64,000 nucleotides of DNA, taken from the NCBI GenBank assembly GCA_026120035.1, contig JALRME010000006.1, positions 434,001 to 498,000 of the forward strand. The letters run 5' to 3'. This stretch comes from Coleophoma eucalyptorum (Eukaryota; Ascomycota; Leotiomycetes; Helotiales; Dermateaceae). Below the pieces are notes generated by a model. That model saw only the letters and a list, made by a program, of their open reading frames with translations, did not search any database and was not told the origin of the DNA. Below, in pieces: positions 44,786 through 55,531 of this stretch. The position numbers were made by a program, and so were the translations under genes. How positions within the stretch are numbered: position 1 is the first letter of the stretch; each line of letters begins with the position of its first letter.

Positions 44786-47144
44786 GCATACCGTTGCAAG
44801 CAAAGGCCAGGATCTGATGCGGAACAACACAATCATGCACTACCCAGTCTCGACTTCAGAAGTCGAAAAATGGGTAGCAGTTGGTCAGTCAAGTCGAGCA
44901 CGTCCAAGTCAACAGAAATGACTTTGCGCTTGAAATGCATCATGAGCTTAGGTGCAAGAGCCAAGAAGTCGTTGCAAGAGCGTCTTGGCAACGCATCGGA
45001 GCAAACACTGTCCTGTGAAGAGCGAAGTACGAACTCTGAAAACTAGACCTGGCTGGGGAGTTTACCGCTTGGATATTGATATGGCACAGGAAGCGTGGTA
45101 AACGTTTGGAGAATGATTAGCCAGTCCAATGCCAAGCTAGTGGTATGAGATACAGCACCGCGGTCTTGAGCTGAAATGTTGATGTACTGAGGCATGAAGG
45201 GTACGGAAGGTAAGGTTTACACTTTCTAGGAAAGGAGGCAGGCTAAGGCACTTTAAGACACTTTAGCTTTAATTCACAACCACGGGCAATGATGGACCTA
45301 CTGAAGCCATTCCCAGTAAGATGGGGCACGACAGGGCAGAAATGCCAGGGTTCGATGAGGAACTGGTGTAGTCACAAACATGACCATGAACATGAACATC
45401 CATGCTATCCATGTTGTTCGAAGTTTACGCACCGTAGATGGAGAATAAGCACTGCTATCTAAACGTCGGGAGCAAGGCTTTGGGTGTTTGGTAAAGTCAA
45501 GTAACAAACCTACTGTACATGCTTGCCGCCAACTGCCACCATCCATCCCAAAGTCGCGCGGTGGTTCAGCAGGCCAGGACCGCCCACGCCCACGCCAGAC
45601 GGGTAATGTCAACGAAAAATGGGCAACTAGCTCGTTGGCCAGGGCCGTCAATCATACCTGGTTACAGCAGGTACAGTAGCTGAAGATAGGTAATTACAGC
45701 ATATTTTCTCCTCCCTCCTGTCTGCCGTGCGCTAGGAACAATAGGGAGTGGCGCTGCTGCAGAAACAGGATCAGAAGCCTGTCCTTACAGCGGTTGACGG
45801 ATTGAGTGGAATTTGGACCAGGATCAACTGCAACGCATGCCTAGCCCGAAAAGGTAGCATATTGGGATGGGCTAGTAGGGATGGGGCAGCAACAGCAGAA
45901 CTGACAAGGGTAGGCGACAAGGGCAGTCGACAAGGGGAGCCGACAAGAGATCCCCCACAAGGCCTGAAGCGAGCATGGGAACAGACAAAATAATAGGCCT
46001 TAATTAGCTACTTTGCGCCTTACCTTCCAACTCGTCATATTGCTGGGCTAGCAGCAAGTCGTCGCACATGTCATTGGTGCTCGTCGCCGTTTTTCTTCTT
46101 TTGGGCCCTTTCCTTGCTTTACTTTGCTTGCGGCGGAGGCCGCGTGAAGATGCAGCAGACACAGCTCGAGTCAATGGCCGTAAGGCTCACCATCATCCCT
46201 CCGGCTTGCTGCTGGATGGATTGCGGTGTCGTGGGTCGTATATCTTGCACCTCGGATTCGCCAATCTCAGTCTCCCGCGGGAACGAAAGTGACTGCAGCC
46301 CAAAGCGACTCTAGTCGACCAGGATCCATCCATGGGAGAACTCAATCAAGGTAAGGCAAAGGCAAGGTAGGCAAGGCAAGGCAGGGGAGAAGGATGCGGA
46401 AAAGACAGAGGTGTACGGTAGAGATGATAGTCGCTTGAAGCCCACAGGCACTACGGCGGTGCGCTACGCTACCACGCAATCCTCATGTCTCTGCTGCTGA
46501 GCTGCTGCACAAGCACAAGCACCAAAACACAACCACCAGGCAAAGGCCGACAGGGTAGAGCTGTCCACGGCGGACTAGTCTGCACTACCTTACTGACGGT
46601 AGATTTTCGAAGTCAGCCCAGGCCAGGAAGACAAGGTAGACCAGGCCTGCAAACTCTCGCGATAATAAGCTCCTCAGGGCGCCGCCTGTCAACATCACTC
46701 GACTCAACCTTGTCTGAACAACCACGCACCCACCACATTGTACAGCATCGCACAGCACAACCACCTCCGATCTAATTATCCACTGCTGGACTGCTACTCT
46801 CTGGACGCCATCTTTCTCTCCGGCACTGATACTACGCGCGCACTTCGTACTCGGCTCTCGTGCGTACGCTCTCCACCCCAAAACTCGGACTTGCCTTGCT
46901 CGGTGACTGCTCTACACGACGACATCACGATCGGTTTAACTATCCAGTTCCATATCTCGTGTGCTCCTGATCGCTGCTGTCTTCTCCGCGCTTCTCAGTT
47001 CATCTTGTCACCCTAGGAACCTGGAGCCTCATCGTTGGGACCCAGCCAATTTCTCGCCTCAACCAGGAGTCAAACCACCCTCTCTCCAATCCTCGACCAG
47101 GACCAGGGCCAGGGACCGCACCCAGCTATTTCAATTGATTGTTG

Positions 47145-47198
47145 ATGCCCTACTGTACACTGCCCTGCTCTACCTACCCTTCCCTCTCTGGCTCATAG
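47145..47198 (+). promoter_or_regulatory. uORF 1 in WOPR leader, 17 codons
   Basis: ATG at 47145, stop TAG at 47196-47198, encoding MPYCTLPCSTYPSLSGS. First of only two AUG-started frames in the inferred leader, 2.0 kb before the main start. Confidence 0.4.
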
Positions 47199-48788
47199 GA
47201 TAGGTTAGGAATAGAACGGATACATCAGACCCAAGAGGAGTTCTGTTGTATTGAGATTGAGATTACTATCGTCAACTGGAGAAAATATCGACCTCCCATC
47301 GACTTTCACCCGCCGTACTCGGACTTTTCCCACCACCAGCATAATCATCGTCCGCAGCAATCCAGTCCAGTCCCTGGAACCCTCCGTACTCACAGACGGA
47401 CCATTGTCTAGGGTTTCCTGTTCCGTAGTTCTACTACTTCTGTATTTGGAGCCAGCTTGTGCATTTTCGTATTTCGGATTTGGTTATATATCCATCCATC
47501 TCTGATTTTCCCTCATCTCAAACACGTAGACAACAAACTTCGTCCCGAGTACTGCAGCTGCGTCAAGCAACGAAACAAGCTCGTACTCCTTGTCGTCCTT
47601 GCACACACACTCTCTCATCTTTGCCTCCTTGACTTTCACTTCTCAGACGCGTCATTGATTCGCCAGCCAGCTTCTTTCTGTTAAGCAGCAGTAGCAACGC
47701 TCCTGCTGTTCTTCTCAGCAGACCAAACTCGTTGCATCCTTAAGAAGTGGTGGGACGTTGAAAGGACTGACTTGGAGACTCTTGTCTTGACGACTTGTCG
47801 CCCAGAATAGCTTCACGTCCCGGTCTTGCTATTAGCAAAACTCCGCAAAAGTTCCTTCAGACTCTGTTCTGAGTCTGCGCCAAATACACGCGCCGTTCCC
47901 ATTTGGAGCTCCCCAAAGTCAAACCACACGGACTCTGCAACTCGAACCACCATCGTTACCTCGCTTCAGGGACAGCCCTTCGTCAAGAACCCCGTTACGT
48001 TACTCGACTGAGCTCGTACTGCACCTTCCGACCCACGCTACCACACCTGGATCGCATTGTCTGTGTTTCTTCACTATTTACCAGAGAATTTACACTTTCC
48101 ACAACATCCCGCCAGCACTCCAGTCCACTTTTATTCGGACTCCAAAGGAACGCATCGACCACCTGCCGCCTTGCCGGAACCTACAGCAGAACTCTCTTCG
48201 TGCAGCAGCACAGAGCAGGAGGCACTATTACCTTCAAGGCATAGGCTACTGGCTCTGGCACTTACTGGCACTACTCGACCAGCTCGCGCTACTGGAATTA
48301 CTGCACCCGCACTACTTCCCCTTTGGGCACTACCTCTCCCCTCCCCTCCCCTCCTCCTAGCACTTGGCTCCTAGCTCGAAGGGCTTAGCTTCGACCCTAC
48401 GGAGGACGGTACCTTACCTCTTCCTGCCTTAACCTCATCTCGACCCTGGACCCTGCCCGCCCAGACACCACAGGGCAGCATTCTCCTTCTGCACCGGCGC
48501 TGGGCACTGGTATCGACTACTTCTACTACTACTACCGTTGTACCTCACCTCCGCGCTTCACTCCTCCATCATCAACCACCACCACCACTACTGCTCACCT
48601 CTATCACTGGTCGCCGACGTCTGTGTGTCACCGTTGTTCTCAACTCCTCGCGGCCTTGTCCTGTCCTGTCGACGCTCGCCCTGACCAACTTCTCCTCTCC
48701 GCATTAACATCGCATCCGTTGCTCACCTTGTCAAGCTCGCCTGTTCTTGACCTTCTGCACCCATCCCAAGGTCTCCTGTCGGGTCCAC

Positions 48789-48860
48789 ATGTGCACCTTC
48801 CTCCCGCGACATAGGTACTGTCGAGCAACGTCTCCGACCATCATCCCTTCCTTGATTTAG
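48789..48860 (+). promoter_or_regulatory. uORF 2 in WOPR leader, 23 codons
   Basis: ATG at 48789, stop TAG at 48858-48860, encoding a peptide beginning MCTFLPRHRYCRATSP. The last upstream AUG; the following 328 nt to the main ATG contain none, leaving room for re-initiation. Confidence 0.4.
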
Positions 48861-49188
48861 GCCAACGCATAAACATTGCCCATCTTCTCGCGTCCCCCCC
48901 CAAAACTACATCCCTCCACGGTCCCAACGCTCGTCTCGCCTGATACTCAGTGCTCGTTTCGTCACTTGATTGAACGAGCTCGCCGTGCATAGACTTTGGA
49001 CAAACATCCAGACTTTATTGCAGCTGGCTTGGATTAACGGCTTTTATTCCTTAAAAGGACGCTCTCCGAACCTGTCTCTTTTCTCTCCACATACAAAGGT
49101 CGTACTTGACAACCTTAAAAAGCTTACCCTACCTACTTAAGAGTAAAGTTTGATCACCAACAACTTGAGCAACATCGACCTACACACG

Positions 49189-50598
49189 ATGGGCTCTTCA
49201 CCACCCCTCTCTCCTACTTTTCAGGGCCATATTGCCTCGACACAGGATGCCCTCATCTTGTTCGAAGCATGTCTATCGGGCCACCTCAACCATGTTGCTC
49301 GCCGCCCTCACGACAGAGAACGAGCAAGCTTGATCAAGAGTGGCAATGTCTTCATTTATGAGGAGCACTCTTCCGGCATCAAGAGATGGACCGATGGCGT
49401 TCCATGGAGTCCTAGTCGAATTCTAGGAAACTTCCTAGTCTATCGCGAACTTGAAAGGCCATTCCCACCCGGCGAGAAGAAGAGAGCTATGAAGCGAAAC
49501 AAGAGATCACCGGGCATCACAAAAGCGCAAGATCCGTACGACCGAAACCCTTCAGCAAACGGCTACAACTCCACAGCTGTTGCCTCAACATACGGCGGTC
49601 AAAATAGCACAAGCTCCATCAGCAAAGAGACGGAACGGTCTTTGATCGGTTCTCTGGTGGATTCGTATGGCTTTAAAGATGAGGGCTTGGTTAAGAAGAC
49701 TGTCAGCGTTACTGTGGGCGGCATTTCCCATCACCTCGTCTCCTACTACTCTGTCGCAGATGTCATGGAGGGGCGACTACCAAATCCCTCCAAGGACCCC
49801 CGATTCCAGCATGTAATCCCTCGTCAAGATCTCATTACCAAACAAAACTTCCGCACGCCAATCGATGAGGTAGATAACATGGATTCAAATGATCCATCGG
49901 CTTATGGAAGCTACCCCTACCCAAGGACAGGATATCAGATGACAAACCAGAGTATTGCACACAGGCAGATTCCTCTCCCAACTCCACCCATGTCTGCATA
50001 TCCACCATCAGCGTCCGGAGTTTTCGGAAACTACAACATGGCTCCGAATTCCGGTGCGTACCACGAGGCTCTTCCAGCACCATCAGCGCCATATGGTAGT
50101 CAATTCTCGACGGGCCCCGGCGTGTATTCAGGGCAAAAGCACGAGTCTTATGACCACGGTCCATTCCGAGCGCAACGATTCAACTCTGTCATTGGGATCA
50201 GTTCTGACAGTAGTCGAGCTCCCATGCCCGCAGTAAGCACGAATTACCCCCGTCGATCGTCAACCGCTTTTGAGCAGAGTTCATCAATGGATTCAGCAAT
50301 CTCTGGCATATCGTCGGGATCGGTGGATTCTAAAATGTCCAGTGATTCAGGCTACATGTCTCAAGGCTTCTATGGTGGATCCATGCGTGACACAAGCAGC
50401 ACCCCTCAGACTCAGACCTTTACTCCACAACGGTCACTGCCCACTCCAACACAGCAGACCTTTGACCGACATAGCCAAGGTTATCCACACATAGATTCGG
50501 CATCAAAAGAACATGTGTGGCCTATGGGAAATGCAAGTACGGGCCATGGTCACTATATGGCGCATCAGCAACCATGGGCTAGTACAGGAACCTCATAA
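49189..50598 (+). CDS. RYP1: WOPR-domain transcriptional regulator (Gti1/Pac2; WOR1/RYP1/SGE1 class)
   Basis: DNA-binding master regulator of morphology, conidiation, pathogenicity or secondary metabolism in many ascomycetes. Single exon, 469 residues. The two lobes of the WOPR domain are clear: lobe a at about 8-88 (TFQGHIASTQDALILFEACL, RERASLIKSGNVFIYEEHSS, GIKRWTDGVPWSPSRILGNF with the conserved KRWTDG phosphosite-like motif at 65-70) and lobe b at about 149-225 (ERSLIGSLVDSYGFKDEGLV, KKTVSVTVGGISHHLVSYYS, FQHVIPRQDLITKQNFR). Between them is a basic stretch (KKRAMKRNKRSPG). The tail is rich in Ser, Tyr, Pro and Gln. The ATG at 49189 (MGSSPPLSPTFQG) is chosen because the frame upstream has only a TTG. 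Lobe a is RYP1/WOR1-like rather than Pac2-like. Confidence 0.95.
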   Translation: MGSSPPLSPTFQGHIASTQDALILFEACLSGHLNHVARRPHDRERASLIKSGNVFIYEEHSSGIKRWTDGVPWSPSRILGNFLVYRELERPFPPGEKKRAMKRNKRSPGITKAQDPYDRNPSANGYNSTAVASTYGGQNSTSSISKETERSLIGSLVDSYGFKDEGLVKKTVSVTVGGISHHLVSYYSVADVMEGRLPNPSKDPRFQHVIPRQDLITKQNFRTPIDEVDNMDSNDPSAYGSYPYPRTGYQMTNQSIAHRQIPLPTPPMSAYPPSASGVFGNYNMAPNSGAYHEALPAPSAPYGSQFSTGPGVYSGQKHESYDHGPFRAQRFNSVIGISSDSSRAPMPAVSTNYPRRSSTAFEQSSSMDSAISGISSGSVDSKMSSDSGYMSQGFYGGSMRDTSSTPQTQTFTPQRSLPTPTQQTFDRHSQGYPHIDSASKEHVWPMGNASTGHGHYMAHQQPWASTGTS

Positions 50599-51325
50599 AT
50601 ACATGTGTATGACGGGACTGTCAAAAACTGCCGATGTAATTACGAATTTCATTTCTCTCAAGTATACAAATCAAAAAGTTTCGATCCTCCAGGATCAGCT
50701 CCAATGTCAGGGACGGGGGAAGAGGCGCTGGGACGTATTCGGGACTTGTCAAAGGGCATTTAACATTGGCGTCTTAGGAGGCATCTTGCGGCGGCATTCT
50801 GGCAGCACACTGATGTGGTGGTTACTCGGGAGGGCAAAAGAGCCGGCAATAACAGTTTTTATCTTCTTTTTTCCCTTTTCTTTTTTGCGGGCCAATTTTG
50901 GGTTGGAGCTTTTGGGGTTTCGGTGTGAAAGGACAATGGAATGCATGTTTTGGAGGATATCACTGCTGCAGGTGTCATTGTCAGGACATTGGGTCCCTTT
51001 TTTTTAATGTATTTGTATAGGCTCGTTCCTTTCTCATTCTTTGGCTTATGGTGTTATTCGCCGTCCGTACAGAAAAGAGAAATTGATTGACAATGAAAGA
51101 TTTGTCCACCATGCTTGGCTACCTTGATATCGCACTTGTGACAATCTCTGAAAGACCTTTAATTCTAGAACTGCTTCGTTCCGTCTTTCATAGCACGAGG
51201 CCTGTTACAAGGGGACAGGCCGTCTAAAGTCATGTACCGGGCATCTCATGCACTCCAACAGGTACGTGTATGTTTTTAAAGGTATCCACCTTTACAAACA
51301 TATAAATATCCCAAATGGACCGGGT

Positions 51326-51353
51326 GGGAGAGAGAGAGAGTGTGTGTGTGTGT
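51326..51353. repeat. GA/GT microsatellite
   Basis: GAGAGAGAGAG followed by GTGTGTGTGTG, downstream of the WOPR gene. Confidence 0.85.
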
Positions 51354-52226
51354 ATGATGTGTAAAAACCAAAAGAACCACAGAATGCATGCGCTTACGGC
51401 CACGATCTGCTCTTTTTGCTTTTATACCGTGAAAAGTAACCACTGATATGCTGCTTTGCGGTACGTGCCCCCCTCTCCCCCGATGCGCACTGCAGTTTTC
51501 TGTATCTCCGAAGATAGAGAGGAAGTAACGAAAAGGCGAACCGAGTCAAGCATAGTCTTCTTTTTGCGGATGTGTGTTCCTTACCTATCATCATCGGGTT
51601 GGATCTGCTGTTTGTACTTTAGCGCCCTGGGCATATATGCTTCGTATCTTTTAATTGGCCCCTTCTATCAGTCTCTGGCTCTAGGTCTTGGGGATGTTTT
51701 GCTGAGGTGGTCTTTCGTCATCATACATGTTATGTAGGTAAGCACACCGCCAGGTGTCACTGTATCTCATAGCCAACCACGGGGTTCTTATCTTCCTTTG
51801 CCTAGGAGAGGAGGGGAGCGAAGAAAACAAAGAGGTATTGATCGACCGTTTTGCGTTTTCATTTCGTTGCTTTTTCCTCTCTTCTGCTCATCTTTGATCT
51901 TCATGCAGGGTCCAATGTACCAATGTCTGTCTGTTATCGTCCCCTCTAGATTTACTTTGCCTTCGGAGTTGCGTCCGTTGCTAGGACCTTTGCTTGTTCT
52001 TGGAATGAATAAGATCGCTTTTGGTCTTGCCAATACTTATCCCCCGCCTCTTCTTTCTACTCTGCCTCCTATTTTCTGGCTAAGGTAGGTCTGAATATCT
52101 ACGTCCGCGTCGTGGCGTATAGCCGCGTCTATAATCAATACAAATGGCCTGATCCTGCTTCTTTTCCAGTCATGCGGCAACGCCGCGAAAGAGAGATTGA
52201 AAGAGGGAGAAAGAAAGAGCGAGATA

Positions 52227-52254
52227 AAAAAAAAAAAAATAAAAAAAAAAAAAA
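52227..52254. repeat. A13-T-A14 homopolymer tract
   Basis: Two adjacent poly(A) runs separated by one T; could be a simple low-complexity tract or the scar of an old retroposed sequence, but no gene-like sequence precedes it. Confidence 0.85.
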
Positions 52255-55200
52255 TGACTATTCTTCATCGGGGAGTGGAGGCTGAAAGATAAAATCAAAA
52301 CCCATTTTATGTTTTAATTATTGGCATGTAAGGAGTATGTTCATCGGTTAATTTTTTGGCTGAAGAAAATACCGCCGTTCGTCGAAAGATATGCATCCCC
52401 GGCGCGATCCATCAAGACTACCTAACATTTGGACACCGGACGGCCGCCCCGGATCTGTGGGTGGGTGGGTGAAGAGTGTGTGCGGTATGTGGCTGGATTT
52501 AGAGCTTTACCTTACCGGCGAGGTTGATTTTCCTTGTCCCTTGGCGGTCAGCTGGTTGTTTTCTGCGGGTGTTTTTTTCGTTCGGGGGTTGTTTGCTTAT
52601 TCCTGCCTTTCCGGTTGCTGGTCATTTTTACGGGCCTACTCTTATTCGTCCCAGGTTTCTGGGCTTGACCGGTAAGGTATGCTGCCCACCTGCTTACATC
52701 GTTTTGCATACATAACAGCCACCGAGGTGGCCTTTTGACGCAGCGGATCTACACCGAATGGTGGGGGAGGGACATTGCGTTCAGCGGAATGGAGGACGTT
52801 TGAAAGCAGTTGCCTGTGGAGCGAAAGGCGTTGGATCGAGGCACAGGCGGAAAGAACGAGGCTCTGTCTGCGTTGTTATGTGGAGTGGCCCATTGCAGAC
52901 AGAGTACGGACTACCACAATACCACGTTATGTTCATCCCCCCTGCTCGGCGAAACATATCGCGCGGTGATGGGGTCCAATGTGCGTGATCCAACGTGAAT
53001 ATCTCCTCGCCTGGATTTGGAATTGCTTTTCCTGTGGCACATGTGGGGAGGTTGTTTGCATGGCGGTGGTGCGTGTAGATTGGGTTGGCCCCTTCGCTTG
53101 GGTTGGATGATGAAGACATCGAAAAAGACGGGTCTGGATTCTCTTTCTTCGCAGCAGAGAGGTGCAAAGGCATGCAAGGGTTCGGTCTTCTCTCGAGTCC
53201 TTAGCATGTAGTCTTGGTCAGTTCGGAACTGATCTGCATTCGACTAGACCTGCTGGACCAACAACTCCTGGAGCCGAGATATTATATCAAATCTAATGTC
53301 CATAACAGCCCTTTGGAGCATAGGCTCGCATGTCACTTCAGTTGAGGCGCAGGTCTGAGGGATCCTGTTGTGCTGTTCTGCTCTTGGACTGTATCGACTT
53401 CCAAGCTTGGTCGCAAGCATGCCATTCGGTATGCATGCAATTGCGGCTCGCCCGAGAGAGGGGCTACGCCAACGGACGGTTCTGGACGTGATGATAGTGG
53501 GATTGGGCTTGCTCCACGGCAAAACTTACTCTCCTCCGATCCAGATTCTGAAGCTGGAACACGACTCGGAACAAAAAGAAAAGAGAAGGAAAATGTGGAT
53601 GCGGATGTGGATGTCGATGTGGAATTGGAGATGGAAGTTGCAGTGACTACTGTACAAAGCCCATGCGTCATGTTGCTTCTTTCTCTCTCTTGCTCTTTCT
53701 GATACGTCAGATTTGCTGGGAATGCTTCCCTTGGGTACTGGCGGCACCGCACTGTGCGCCCCGAGCTGGAATGTCGTGAAGATCGTAACTGGCGTTGCTT
53801 CTTTTCCCCTTCAAAATCGGGTTGGCTGCTGTAGACATTGCAGAAATATTGCCTCATGTCCACAAGTCCACGACTCCACGAGTACCTGCGTACTCAGGTG
53901 GCCTGGAGGCTCAAGATGGGGACAGTCAACGGAGGCTTTGCAGAGGCATATCGTCACGAATGTCATGTTTCATACCATGCTGTCTTCAGCTCTGCTCCAT
54001 TCTGCACCCGCGCATTCATGGGCATAGCAACTCATGGCGGTCCTCGGTCAAGATCTAGGTACAGATGATACCAATACGGAGACCAATATAACACTGCATG
54101 AGGATGCTGCAGATGCAAACAATGAGTTCACCGCAGACGATGCAGTTCCAGGGGAATGCTTATTCATCCGCATGCCCCTCTAAACAGGTTGTTTTCATCA
54201 GCACCCACTTTGCCTGTTCATGGTATCACCAGGTAGGAGACTATTCTCTAACTGATGATAAGATTGATTGATTGTTTGTTTGCTTGATTATCAACACTCT
54301 TTGGCAGCGGCACAACGGAATGGGCCTTAATCCTCTGCAGGAGATGGAAGGATGAACAGAATAAAGCAAAGATCCTTTCGCCACGCCTATGACTCGAGTC
54401 GTATGTTTTCTACATACCAAGAGGGAGATACGGTGTGATTAGTGGAATTCTCCCTTCAAGATGAATCTATTGACTGCCTGCAGAATGGTTTGCCGTCTGC
54501 CAGGACGTTTTGATCCGACCAGCGACCGTGGCAAGATCACGAGATAATCAACACCTCCAGACATCCTACACCTTGCCTTGCTTACCAAGAGAAAGGGTGA
54601 AGAAATGGGAAAGATGAAGCGGCATCGCAAAACAAAAGGGCATAGGGATAGCGCAAGGCGGGATGGTGAACGTAAATTCAACCCGAGCATGTCCATTCTG
54701 CACATCATACTTAAAGTTCACAGAAACTCTACTTGGATGGCGATCCTCCGAAGGTTGATCGAAACTTAATCTGGCGGATGGGGTGAGCTCGGCAGCTCGA
54801 AGATAGCACAGATAAACTTCAGTCAGACTGTTCCGGCATGCGAGGAAAACATCCATGTCTGACAATTAGCACATCATAAGGGCGAAGAATCTCGAGAGAT
54901 TGAGCGGGAAAAGCTTACTCCACTGGTTTTCGGCCTTTTCACATGGAGTTTAAGGTTGTTGGAATCTTTGTAAAGGTAAAAATTACGACATACTGTTCGA
55001 TTCACATTTCCAAATGGACGGATTAATGATCAGGATTGGATCGGGTTTGGATAAATGAACTAGACGTGGGCATGCTCCCTACTTTGTATGGCCGTCTATC
55101 TGCTCCAAGTCTGATATCTGGGCCGCTGTCGGTTAGCTGTGATAAGCACCGGCACCGGGCAACGTTGGGCAAAATGAAAAAAGCATCCAGATAAAACATG

Positions 55201-55516
55201 ACAGTAGTTTCCATGGTGAAGGATTTCTAGATCAAAACATTGAGAGGACAAGCGGGCGACTTAAACACAACAACTGATGTTGAGGCTCGTGATATTAAAA
55301 TCACGTGGTACATGAGTCCAAAAGGACGCTAGTGCATATTAGCTCGCTTATCATTTTCAGGCATAAACGGTTCAAAATAAGGCATCAAAGTAAAGACCAA
55401 GCTAAGCTTCGACGAGAATGATAACCAAAGTCTTGCAGCTAAAGCATCAATTCTAATCACTCTACCACTCCACAACATTTCTCTTCCTAGCCGGAGCAAG
55501 GTAGATAATACACACC

Positions 55517-55531
55517 ATGCAATGGCCCTAG
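55517..55531 (+). promoter_or_regulatory. Four-codon uORF overlapping the CRD1 start
   Basis: ATG CAA TGG CCC TAG begins 5 nt before the CRD1 ATG (55522) in another frame and stops inside CRD1 codon 4. The upstream AUG has A at -3, a good context, so ribosomes would need leaky scanning or backward re-initiation. Confidence 0.5.

Larger units (their letters stand above)
36102..46484. other. 10.4-kb gene-free region upstream of the WOPR regulator
   Basis: No frame here resembles a known protein. The longest (103-157 codons, for example 37824-38234, 41732-42109, 38964-39437 and 43457-43855) are low-complexity, overlap other frames or lack an ATG. Simple repeats are frequent: T-rich run 36990-37021, GT/AT microsatellite with a T9/A19 hairpin (39110-39203), GA/GT tract (40235-40280) and (CAT)10 (44754-44783). 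No tRNA fold was found. By position it is most simply read as promoter and regulatory DNA of the WOPR gene, possibly with non-coding transcripts. Confidence 0.6.
46485..49188 (+). promoter_or_regulatory. Inferred long AUG-depleted 5' leader of the WOPR gene
   Basis: After the ATG at 46485, only two ATGs (47145 and 48789) occur in the 2,701 nt before the start codon, although about ten occur in the preceding 0.58 kb. The plus strand is rich in C and T, with CACC, CTCC and ACTACT runs. No protein-like frame is present. Loss of AUGs on one strand over such a length is expected of a transcribed, scanned leader, with transcription starting near 46.5-46.7 kb. Candida albicans WOR1, of the same family, is known for an exceptionally long 5' UTR that dampens translation. 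The exact start and any leader introns cannot be seen from sequence alone. Confidence 0.6.
50599..55516. other. 4.9-kb gene-free region downstream of the WOPR gene
   Basis: It includes the WOPR 3' UTR (T-rich run about 50857-50890). Frames up to 176 codons exist (for example 53333-53863 minus) but start with non-ATG codons or are built on a GGATGT-type microsatellite (about 53595-53640). A GA/GT microsatellite lies at 51326-51353 and paired A-runs at 52227-52254. No domain, tRNA or intact mobile element was found. Confidence 0.55.

Noticed and set aside
48057..48814. Open frames of 60-105 codons in the WOPR leader
   Set aside because: They begin with TTG or GTG; no ATG exists between 47148 and 48788, so they are by-products of pyrimidine-rich, stop-poor sequence.
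49150..49188. 13-codon N-terminal extension of the WOPR frame
   Set aside because: It would begin with TTG; the first ATG (49189) gives the standard N-terminus.
53333..53863. 176-codon minus-strand ORF downstream of the WOPR gene
   Set aside because: Opens with GTG, and its Ser/Thr repeat comes from a GGATGT microsatellite; no domain.
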